Shown: in pieces, positions 25,469 to 36,835 of the stretch
Position numbering within the stretch: position 1 is the first letter of the stretch
Layout of the letters: each line of letters begins with the position of its first letter
Notes under the pieces: generated by a model
Database searches by the model: none
Told to the model about the DNA's origin: nothing
What the model saw: only the letters and a program-made list of their open reading frames with translations
Program-made: the position numbers and the translations under genes
From: Epiperipatus broadwayi
Taxonomy: Eukaryota; Onychophora; Udeonychophora; Euonychophora; Peripatidae
NCBI GenBank assembly: GCA_028023455.1
Contig: JAQFVV010006246.1
Coordinates: forward strand, 1,107,501-1,171,500
Length of the DNA: 64,000 nt
Reading direction: 5' to 3'

Positions 25469-28400
25469 AAGAGTTTAAAATATAAAATATAATTTTGGAT
25501 GGGATGGTTAATGTTATTTTGAAGTATTCTATGAATTATTTTATTTTGGTCTATGTAGGATAAGAATAATTTGTTGTTCCATGAGATATTTTAAATATTG
25601 ATGTTAAAGAATATTTAATTATTAAAAAGATTTATACTATAAAAGTTGTTAAAGCTAATAATTATGATTTTTGTAAGTTTAATTAAAAGGTTGATAATTA
25701 ATTTAAAATTTTTATTCATAGGGTTACATCTGTACTCTTTTCATTAGGGCAGGCTGTATTTAAAAGCTAATTTTTTTAAAAAATTTAAAATACAAAGAAG
25801 TTCTATTATTGTCATAATAATATTTATAGTGACTCAAAATTTGTTGATATAAATCTATAAGTTGTTAAAAATATTTAAAACTATTCTGAATACTTAAATT
25901 GTAAAATAAAAGTTGAATAACTTAATATTGTATGGTTGGGATGAATGATCTCGGTTATATTTAAAGCATGTATTAAATATCTTGTTAAATAAGTATTGAA
26001 AAACCATTAATTTTTAATATTATATTTAATATTCAAATAAGCTATTAACTGTATCTTTTAAATTATATTTAAAATTATATAAAATTACTTATTAAAGTTT
26101 TATTTCTTATAGTGTATTTTTTGTTTTAATTTTAGTAATGTTATAAAGTATCAAAATTTATTATTACAACTTTTTATTATTGTTTTAATATTTTTCTTTA
26201 ATATATTTTTTATAATTAAATATTTATTCAGTAGATTTCAGACAGTCAATTCAAAAAATTGCTACATTTGTCTGGAAAAGTACATCACATGATTGATGTG
26301 TGTGTAATGCATACATAAATTTAGTGAAGTTTTTAATTACTTATAAAAATTGTTACTAAAATTGAGGCATTTGGACATGATAAAAATAAATACAGAATAT
26401 TATTTAATTAGTTTTAAAGATATTTTAAAGTGGTAAAAATAAATTAAAAATGGATACATTTTTTATTAAATATTTGTTAAATTAGTAAAAAATATTAAAA
26501 TATGTTATTTTAAAATATTTAGTTAGTTTAAATTTAATTATGAAATTAATTGAGAATTAAATATTTTTATAATATTAAAGAAAAATGATGGTTCATAATT
26601 TTATTCTTTTTAAAAATTTTAATATAATATTCTTTATAAAAGTAAAGTATAACTAAATACGTGCGAATAACTTCATAAAATTTCCTGCCAGTCACTATTT
26701 AAAAACTTACTTCAAATTTACTAATAAATCATGGAACATAAACCTATTGTTGTTATTAGGAGAGGATATGAAAGAAAAAAACCAAAGAATTATTAAAGCA
26801 CAATCTTTCGCAGTGCTACATGAAAATTCATCTATTAATTTTTGCAGAATATTTTGGAAATTGCAAACAGATATTATTTAGAAGTATATGTTTATAATGG
26901 AGATGTCTGTATTTATAAATTTTAAAACTTTTGAAAAATATAATTTAAGGAAAAACTATCAGAAAAGATTAAAGTATAAGTTACCTGATAATTTTACGAG
27001 ATATTTGAGATGACGATATAAAATATATCATACTCTTTCTATTAAATTTTTTTTTAAATATTTTATTGACATTATTTTTAAAAAAGTCATGATATTTTTA
27101 AAAAAAGAAGAAAAAATATCTATTATAAAGGACATATTTTTTAAATGAAAGTTATATTGAACAAACAAATATTGGATTATATTTTTGAAAACCAGTCACT
27201 TAATTACTACAATTATTTTCTTTAAAAAAAGAAAAAAATGATAATGAAATATACATTATTGTTATATTAAAAATAAATAACTTTTGTACTGAAGCATGGA
27301 TTTATCTATTTATTTTATATATGTCTTATGAAATATATATGTTAGAAATGGGGAGAATTTTTTTATATCCTAGGATTAAGCACTACTGAATCTGACCACA
27401 AGAGATGCATCTGTTCCCGAATAATCTAAAACATACAGATGTACATGGAAGAAAATAACTTACCTTTTTAATTGGATAAATAGTGATTATTCTGAAAAGG
27501 TTTGCAGAAAAAGAACTGTATTTTATATCTTTATTAATTGGATTGACATTATTTTCCAAGATTTCTGCACATATTTAAAATGTCAACGTAACATTTTTTT
27601 TATTTATTATTGTGTTTCGTTTTATGCACCAAGGGAAAGAGAATAAAAGGAAAAAAGCTTTTGACTCATCACATAGCAACCACAACTCCTTAGTTATTAA
27701 CTGAACTTATTATAAAAGACATTCAGTTGTGAAAAAGAATAGTAACTACACATTTTATTATTATTTATTTAAAATATACTAACAATTTTATAGATATAGG
27801 AGGTACTTGTTCTTTATTACTATTGTAACGGGAATTAAAACTGCTTAATTACACCTTTTAAGACTTTTTTCAACTTTTACAACTCGAAATTTTTAATTTT
27901 AAAAACTTTCTAATTATTTATTTTAATTTTGTAAAATCATATTATTTTGCACTAATATCTTTCTAACAACCCATTACTCAAGCTGGAGAGTAAATAGGAT
28001 TAATACTTACATATCAATCATACCCCCGGTCGGACTGCGATTTAATAAAATATTAAACCGACAGTCATTTCTCCAGACCGAAGTAGCTCTCTGGCTGCCT
28101 GAAACATGAAACATCCCATGGGGGAATTTATAACAGATTTAAAACCCAGGGCACCATCCAATCATGAGATTGGAACCCATGAGAGGTCAACAACATGTTT
28201 CACCTGTTTGACCCAAGGCTAGTTCTTCACATGAGACCGGCTGCACATTTGATTGTGAATGGAGAGAGAAAGACGGAAAAAATGACATTAATAATTTTAA
28301 AAAAATTTATTTTTAAAAAAACAAAAACGATTATAAATGCAAAAGTAAGTTATAATTAAAATGTAAACACATAAGAAATATTACATATGTAATAAATTTT

Positions 28401-29390
28401 GCATGCTTATTTTAATGAGTGAGATTTAAAAGTTTTTATCCTGATATTAATATTTACCTAGGATTTATAGCGCTGCTTTTGAACTTTTTTTGTCATTTCG
28501 ACATTGTCTTTGTAGTGATTCTATTAGTCTTTAATTTCCATAGTAGGTATCATAGTTCCTGGATTTCTTTTGTAGTTGGGTGATCACCCTTTTTTGTCCT
28601 CGGATCCGGTTAGTTTCTTGGTCCTGGCATTGGTATTTCTAACTGAAAGATAGCTTTTTGTGGTCCCTTGTTCAGGTGGTTTGGTTTACCTAATTTTCAC
28701 TTAATTTAGTAGGGCAGGTTGAAACTTTGGCAAAAGGCAAGTCAGAACAATATGTTACGGCATTTTGCTAAATGGCACATGGGAGAATAGTGGAGAAAAT
28801 GACCAAACACAACGTTCGGTTCTAGCCAATCATTCTTTTTAATCTTGCTTGAAATGAACTTAATTCAAACTTAACAACTCTGGTTGAACTCAAAACTTAA
28901 CCACTGAATTCAAAACTCTATCTCATCTCTTTCTAAAACAATAGAGAATGTGTGTCTTTTATATTATTCTGACTCCTTTCTCCTGCTCCAGCTTCAACAC
29001 ATTTTATCTCAAAAAATTTAATTATAATTTACATTTCTTTATTTCTGTTTCGAATTTTAATTAGAGAGATTAGAAATTGTTCAACTAATCAGTCTGGAAT
29101 TTTAATCCCCAGGCTGATTATTTTTGTACATACTATTTTAATTAATCACAAACGTTTTATTTTTTAAACTAAAAACACTTTTTTTCCTTAAAGAATATTT
29201 TTGTCAGATAACATTGTATAAAAGAAAGACAAGTTATAATTATTAGTTTCTAACTTATCTCTAAATTTCCCTGTATTTTAATTTCTATATTTTCAAGTAT
29301 TGATTCTGATATTTTTTTTTTTAATGAATAAAAACAAGTGAACTATGTAAGTCATATATACACACACACCTGTGCAACACATGTACATAC
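25469..29390. other. AT-rich intronic DNA with GC-richer patches
   Basis: 25469-27950 is extremely AT-rich and empty. A GC-richer patch at 28020-28260 carries GACCGG/CCGGTC words and inverted TGAAACATG/CATGTTTCA sequences (28099-28107 against 28193-28201), but no gene. A further moderately GC-rich stretch (28490-28960) has no usable frame. A clean hairpin occurs at 29087-29119 (AATCAGTCTGG against CCAGGCTGATT). Confidence 0.4.
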
Positions 29391-30235
29391 ATACTGTTGC
29401 ACTATATAATTCTTGATAAAAATCTTCTACCAATTTCATGATGTCATCTCTCTTTTTAGTAATAATTCCATCTTTTTTTCTTATTGCAGATATAAATTTC
29501 CTACCAATACCAAAGTGTTGTTTAATTATTGAGACTTTTATTCTCGTCTACAGCTTTCCTTGCTAGTTCAGTTATACTTTCTTATATCATTTTCAACTCT
29601 TTTCCGCACCATTTTACAAAATTTGAGATATTCAATTCTTTTTAATGCATCATTTTTGTATATCTTCATATTCGTTCTTTTCTTCATAAATTCTCTAGTC
29701 TCAGTAGAAATTTTATTAGTCAGTTGATGCTTTTTTCTATCAACTATCTTTGTTGCAGTTTTTAAAAGTGTATCAGTTATTTTCCTATTAATTTCATTCA
29801 AATCCGAATCATGTTCAAAATCTATTAATACTTGAAACTGATTTGTAAGTTCTAATTTAAATTCATTAGAATGTTCCTGAAGATTAGGAATATCACTGTA
29901 AATATTGTTTTTCTTAATAATTTTTGTCTCTCCAGTTTTACATTAACTCTTATATTTCACCTTACTAATCGATGATCACTTCCTGTGTTAAATTATTAAG
30001 AACATTACAATCTTGAAATATGTATTTCCTGTTAGTCAAAATATAATCCAATTCTGCTGTACCTTCATTTGGATGCTTCTATGTCCATTTCCTTTTAACA
30101 TTTTTTCTCAAAAAAAGAATTCATAATATAGTTTTTCTTTTTCTGCAAACTCCATAAGTCTATGTTCTTTCTCATTTCTATTACCATAACCAAAATTACC
30201 TACAGCACTTTCATCTTTCATTTGTTTACCAATGA
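29390..30235 (-). pseudogene. LINE ORF2 relic: endonuclease C-terminus and linker to the RT
   Basis: On the minus strand the order is: HPNEGTAELDYILTNRKY and EVIIDRLVR (30080-29950), which correspond to the end of an apurinic-type endonuclease with the D-Y-I-L and D-H/D-R motifs. Next comes the linker frame 29801-29568 with QLTNKISTETREFMKKRTNMK and EYLKFCKMVRKRVENDIRKYN, and then FISAIRKKDGIITKKRDDI and KLVEDFYQELYSA (29500-29400), the usual approach to the RT domain. This arrangement is known from LINE families whose proteins are often annotated as endonuclease-reverse transcriptases in arthropods. No RT follows, so the copy is truncated, and it is frameshifted. The family differs from the two LINE families at 48-64 kb. 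Confidence 0.75.
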
Positions 30236-30239
30236 TGAA

Positions 30240-31729
30240 CAATTTAAATTATAATTTAGTTATAAGATATAGGAAAATGTACATTGTTTTGATATTTTGA
30301 ATTCTAACAATATTAATTTTTTTTTTTAAAAGAATTTTTTTTAAAAATAATTTTCTTAATTTTCTCATTTAAAACATTTTAAAGTGCATTAGTTTATACT
30401 GAATGAGTATGAGTCATTGATTAATTTTTATATATCTTTGCTAGATAAACCATATTATATTTATTTTCAAGACATGAATGTTGAATGAATATTTTAAAAT
30501 CAAATCTCATTTGTATTTGTAGATAAATTTGTATGTGAAACGTTTTCTTATAGAAATCATGGTTGGATAAAGTGATAAGTAATTTTGTTTCTTATTGGGA
30601 AATTTGCTTAGTTATTTTACGATGTTAAGTGTTTAAATCTATTTGAAATTATTTAAATAGTAGTGACTGGGGAATAGAATAATGAAACCCTGAATGCTTA
30701 TATAATAGGATGTGTTAAGAAGCTAGGATAATGAGCCTATATTATATCTGAGAAGTTATTATGCAAATACAGATAATGTAGTCTTGTACTTTATATATAT
30801 TTCCATGGACAGTGTTTTTTATCTGTATATTTAATTAGTCTGTAAGTGCTGAAAAAAAGCCTAGACATTATTTTGAAAAGTATTAAATGAATTCGTACCT
30901 GTTGTTTCTTCACACTGATTTCCATATGATTTGTTGAATTATCTTATACTATTGAGTATTTACTCTATGTATTCCTTCATGTCCTATGCATTGTATCACT
31001 ATCTGAATTTTATTAGCAAAACATCATGTAGTATATTATTTTTGAAAGATGAAATAATGGATAATTTTAGAAAAATGATTTGTTTAAAAGAAGGCAAGAT
31101 AGGTTTTTGGTATTGTGAAAAAATACAAATGATGTTAAATGCATAATGCTGATGGTGAATATAACAAAGTAATCATAATTTTTGTTAAATATTTTTGAAA
31201 TATTTTTGGTGATAAAAGAAATATAAACTATTCATAATTTATATTTTAAAATATTTTTTGATACCTTCGATTTTTCATAAATTGACAACATTTTGATAAA
31301 GCAATGCATATTTTTACAGTGAAACATCAAATGAAAAATATTAGTGTATGATGAATGCTTATATTTTATTTGATTTTTATATTTCATATTTTTAAAAACA
31401 CGAAACACGCATCTTAAGTAGAATGGTGCCAAGCAAAATATCATTATTCTTTACATGAATGAACATTATTTTAAATTTACTTTTTATTAACCTAGAATAA
31501 TCTAATACAATATATTGTAAAATAAATAACAAAATATTTTGAATAAGTATACATATGTATTTTTAAATTTTTAAATTCATAAGCCAGAGTGTGAAGGCTT
31601 ATTTATTAATGATTTTTCGAAATTGTAAATTCAATCTTTCTTTTATTTTATTTTGTATCTTTTTGTTTTTTAATTTTAATATAATATTTGTAAGTAGTTG
31701 TTTTAAAACGGTAAATATTTTGCATATAA
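30240..31729. other. AT-rich intronic DNA, nothing recognised
   Basis: No repeat structure or convincing reading frame. Short open frames of about 70 codons (30931-31146 plus, 31232-31444 minus) are low-complexity. Confidence 0.45.
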
Positions 31730-31737
31730 TTATTTTT

Positions 31738-34700
31738 GGTACTTGTGACTTTTGACCCATGTGGCCACCAGAGGCACTGGATGGGGTCAACCACAGAAAT
31801 ACTTAGAGTAGGGGCCCCAAATGCAGCATTGCAAATTTGAGCCAAAAGGTGGTGCTGTTCACAATGCGTAAGCACAGGAACATTCCACCAGCCGGCTGGC
31901 AAAGCTGCCCGCTTGGTGGCACTTGTCGCAGTGTGTAAGCCCATTTAGCTCACATCGTCTGCTACCAGCAGATACCAAGAACCTAGGTGGCGCTGATTGC
32001 CGTAAACACATCTAGCTTATATGTCATCTGCTAACAGCAACTACCAAGATTCTAGCCCACTACGTGGTGCTGTTTCTCCATGGTTACACATGGAAAAACT
32101 GCACACTGATAGAGTTTATGTACATACTACTTAAAATATGATTGGCGTATAATGTAAAGGTGTGATTAATTAAGAAGCTACAACTATTTAAATATTCTTT
32201 CAAACTTAATAGTATTACATGCTATTTCACACTTTTATAAATGGATGAATTTTTAAATTATTTTTCTTTTAAAAATCGATCTTTTTTTTTTTTTAATTAT
32301 TTACTCTATGTCAAAATGTTATATATAAGTCGAGTGGTGAAATTTGCTATCATGGCCGCTTGAATGGCATCATAGATTTTTTTGAAAATTATCGTGTAGA
32401 AATCCTCATAATTATTCATAAAATATTTTATTAATCTATAAGTCAATTCTAAATTTAAAAATCGATCTTTTTGTTTTTTAACTATTTACTCTAAAAGTGG
32501 TTTTTTTTTAAATTACAAAAAATGTAATTTTTAAGATAATCGAGGTTTTTTTTTTTTTAAAAAAAAAAGCTAATTTTTTCCCCCTTCTTTCAAAACTAGA
32601 GACATTCCAAAGATAAAACCTAATATATTTAATTAATAGGGGCTTTACTAATGAATAGCTATGGTCAATTAGTGAATTGGATTGATTTAATGAGATGGAA
32701 ACTGATATATGATGAATTATATTTATTGACAATTTCATATATACTTGATATAACCCATTACTTAGCATTGGTTAATGCACACAGGCATTTTATTTACTAA
32801 ACAACATTACTCTAGGCCATTTAGCAAAATAAATTTGTGGCTATTATTTACTTGCGCTAACTTTACGCTATATAATAAATCACTACATTTCACTTATTAA
32901 TTATGCCCTTTCATCATCAGTTCGAATGGCTATTATACATGTAATCAAACCAAGGCTGGAGTGAAGTTTAATAATACATCCAATTATGATAAATTTATAT
33001 ATTAAATATGGGCATGTAAAACCTCACAGATAGCTTTAAATTGAATGGGTTTTCAAGAATGCTTCTGTTCAACGCCGAAGATTGCATATTATGGAGGTAG
33101 AGTTGGCTATAAAGATTTTATTAATACGCTATGCACAAGTAAAATATAATAATAAAGTGGCTCCATCTGATATATATATATATTAAAAAAAACAGCACAA
33201 TGATAAAATATTGATAAATTTCACATCTGCCAAGCCGAAGTATATTATAAATTAAATACCATACATTAAATGAACACTAGTTTTGTCAGCTTGATTAAAA
33301 GAGCCAACTCTTCTGTAGCATGAGAAATACATATATGCTACTGATGGGAATATATATATATATATATACACAAACTTTACTTTATCCCATTCAATCTCTT
33401 AGTTATGTATAATTAATAAACTTTTAAAGGAAGAAAGTATATTTAAGGGACTTACGAATACTTTAATAAGAAAAATATACTTATGATTACACTCCAGGCT
33501 AGTTTAGTCTTTAGTAACATAATAATTAAAGGTTGAAAGTTTGGATTTATAAGCCACATTTTATATTTACATTAATTATTTACTAAATGACAAAATAATA
33601 ATGAGGACAAAGGGTCACCATTATTTATAAATTAGGGGTTCGAAACGGAGTGCTAAATGATGCTATAATTAATACAATACGAAGATTTTAAATAATATCT
33701 TCAAAAAGTATATATTTCGTAACTAAATGCGCACTGTTTTGAGACAGGCATAATTAACAATAACTAAAATAAGCAAGAGAGAAATAAATATAACTGCACT
33801 GATTAAGTTATATAGCAAAACAAGAAGTTAATAAAGGATATTAAGAAAAGTATGTCATTTATAAAATTGAAATATTATTGATAAGACATTTTAGAAAGAG
33901 TTTACAATATAGTTAGCTAACCTGATTTTGAAGCAATAATGATTATTTTGAATTTTACACAGAGCTCTGTGATTTTAATAATTTTAAAACAGATACTCGA
34001 GCTGGAATGAAGGTGAGTTCTTTGGCGGCTTATGGCATCTTCTCTTTAGTTGGGAGATGATTTAAGATGGTATTCCCATAGCTGGAGTTGGGGTAGTTGA
34101 ATTTGAATGAAGGTGAGTTCTTTTAACGGCTTATGGCATCTTCTATTTATTATAAGCTTGTTAAGGCAAGGTTGGTTGTTGCTCCGGCCTTGGATGGATC
34201 AAATTCTGACGTTCCGTCATGGCAAAGGCAAAAAATTCTTGCCTGACTAGCAGGCCCTAGATAAATTAACAAATTTTCAGCTTCTCGTAGTAACAGCTTT
34301 TCAAAAGCAAGATGGATTATCTTTTACGCTAGCCTATTTATATATTTCCACCTTTTTGGAATTTTGTTTGCCTCAGGACCAATCGACTTTTAACTAAACA
34401 AAATCATATATAATCTAATTTCTACTACTGATAAAGTCTCCGAGGTGTTATTTTTAATTTACTTAAAAAAATTATTAAAATATATAAATTATATAATTTT
34501 GATTTCGATTTCATTAATTAAATTTCTTTTTAGGTGTTATAAAATGTTATGGCTTAGCATATATAGTAACGGTATTATGATTTAATGATAATATCTTTTG
34601 TTGAAACAAATTCAAACAGTAAACTAGATTTCACTTTTACTCCAGGTGAGGTCACTAATTGATTTCTTGTTTACACAAAATTCCCATTTTTAATTATAAA

Positions 34701-34985
34701 TCGATGATTTTTATTTTAACTAGATATAAATAACTTTTAACATATTTTCTTTATATCGTTTATTTAAAAAAAGCAAATTTGACAGATCTTATAAAAAATA
34801 CTTTAGTTTCAGTTATATCTATTAAACTTTAAATCAGAAAACCGTAAATATATTATAAAGAAAACATTTTACATTATTTTTATTTAATCTTAAATATTAT
34901 ATGTACAAATAATTATGCCATAATTTCATGGTTTAAATTATCCATCCACATACGAATATAATACAAATATAAAATTTAAAAAGTC
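31738..34985 (+). repeat. Left arm of the large foldback element
   Basis: This is uninterrupted and serves as the reference for the right arm. The outer 350 bp are comparatively GC-rich and carry five CTCF-like motifs (see that feature). Further in are AT-rich sequences and, at 34005-34145, two copies of a TGAAGGTGAGTTCTTT...GGCTTATGGCATCTTCT block about 100 bp apart, mirrored in the right arm at about 35862-35990. Short open frames inside (such as 31648-31944) are shadows of the repeat. Confidence 0.85.
31764..32072 (+). promoter_or_regulatory. Array of five CTCF-like sequence motifs in the foldback terminus (left arm)
   Basis: Five sites of the type (A/T)NGGTGGCGCTG or CCACCAGAGG occur about 65-80 bp apart on the same strand: CCACCAGAGGCACTGG (31766), AAAGGTGGTGCTG (31845), GCTTGGTGGCACT (31911), CCTAGGTGGCGCTG (31982) and CTACGTGGTGCTG (32060). 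The known animal CTCF core is CCASYAGRKGGCRS. The fourth site matches its 11 3'-most positions exactly and the others partly. The mirrored array at 41744-42060 is retained. Binding is inference only; such motifs are also common as neutral parts of transposon ends. Confidence 0.4.
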
Positions 34986-34997
34986 AATTCTAAATTT

Positions 34998-36831
34998 TAT
35001 ATTTGTATTATATTCGTATGTGGATGGATAATTTAAATTTTATATGTGTATTATATTCGTATGTGGATGGATAGTTTAAACCATGAAATTATGGCATAAT
35101 GATTTGTACATATAATATTTAAGATTAAATAAAAATAATGTAAAATGTTTTCTTTATAATATATTTACGGTTTTCTGATTTAAAGTTTAATAGATATAAC
35201 TGAAACTAAAGTATTTTTTATAAGATCTGTCAAATTTGCTTTTTTTAAAATAAACGATATAAAAAAAATATGTTAAAAGTTATTTATATCTAGTTAAAAT
35301 AAAAGTCATCGGTTTATAATTAAAAATGGGAATTTTGTGTAAACAAGAAATCAATTAGTGGCCTCACCTGGAGTAAAAGTGAAATCTAGTTTACTGATTA
35401 AATTTGTTTCAACAAAAGATGTTATCATTAAATCATAATACCGTTACTATCTGCTAAGCCATAACATTTTATAACACCTAAAAAGACATTTAATTAATGA
35501 AATCAAAATTATATAATTTATATATTTTAATAATTTTTTTAAGTAAATTAAAAATAACACCTCGGAGACTTTATCAGTAGTAGAAATTAGATTATATATG
35601 ATTTTGTTTAATTAAAAGTCGCCCTGAGGCAAACGAAATTCCAAAAAGGTGGAAATATATAAATAAGCTAGCGGAAAAGATACTCCATCTTGCTTTTGAA
35701 GAGCTGTTATTATGAGAAGCTGAAAATTTGTTAATTTATCTAGAGCCTGCTAGTCAGGCAAGAATTTTTTGCCTTTGCCATGATGGAATGTCAGAATTTG
35801 ATCCATCCAAGGCCAGAGCAACAACCAACATTGCCTTAACAAGCTTATAATAAATAGAAGATGCCATAAGCCGTTAAAAGAACTCACCTTCATTCAAATT
35901 CAACTACCCCAACTCCAGCTATAGGAATACCATCTTAAATCGTCTCCCAACTAAAGAGAAGATGCCATAAGCCACCAAAGAAGTCACCTTCGTTCCAGCT
36001 AGAGTATCTGTTTTAAAATTATTAAAATCGCAGAGCTCTGTGTAAAATTCAAAATAATCATTATTGCTTCAAAATCAGGTTAGCTAACTATATTGTAAAC
36101 TCTTTCTAAAATGTCTTATCAATAATATTTCAATTCTATAAATGACATACTTTTTTAATATCCTTTATTAACTTCTTGTTTTGATATATAACTTAATCAC
36201 TGCAGTTATATTTATTTCTCTCTTGCTTATTTTAGTTATTGTTAATTATGACTGTCTCGAAACGGCACACATTTAGTTATGAAATATATACTTTTTGAAG
36301 ATATTATTTAAAATCTTTGTATTGTATTAATTATAGCATCATTTAGCGCTCCGTTTCGAACCCCTAATTTATAAATAATGGCGACCCTTTGTGCTCATTA
36401 TTATTTTGTCATTTAGTAAATAATTAATGTAAATATAAAATGTGGCTTATAAATCCAAACTTTCAACCTTTAATTATTATGTTACTAAAGATTACACTAG
36501 CCTGGAGTGTAATCATAAGTATATTTTTCTTATTAAAGTATTTGTAAGTCCCTTAAATATACTTTCTCTCTTTAAAAGCTTATTAATTATACATAACCAA
36601 GAGATTGAACGGGATAAAGTAAAGTTTGTGTATATATATATATTCCTGTCAGTAGCATATATGTATTTCTCATGCTACAGAAGAGTTGGCTCTTTTAATC
36701 AAACTGACAAAACTAGTGTTCATTTAATGTAGAGTATTTAATTTATAATATACTTCAGCTTGGTGGATATGAAATTTATCAATATTTTATCATTGTGCTG
36801 TTTTTTTTTTTAATATATATATATATATAAG
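34998..36831 (-). repeat. Right arm of the large foldback element, inner part
   Basis: This is the reverse complement of 33173-34985. A 43-bp block (TTTTATATTTGTATTATATTCG-type, with GTATGTGGATGGATA) is duplicated near the centre at 34993-35075, whereas the left arm has one copy. It ends at the ATGG (36832-36835) that was duplicated by the TG...CA insertion. Confidence 0.85.
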
Positions 36832-36835
36832 ATGG

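Noticed and set aside
31648-31944. Open frame over the foldback end, with a mirror frame at 41873-42097
   Set aside because: Both are readings of the non-coding inverted terminal sequence. They have no conserved function, and the left one runs across the element boundary into flanking DNA.
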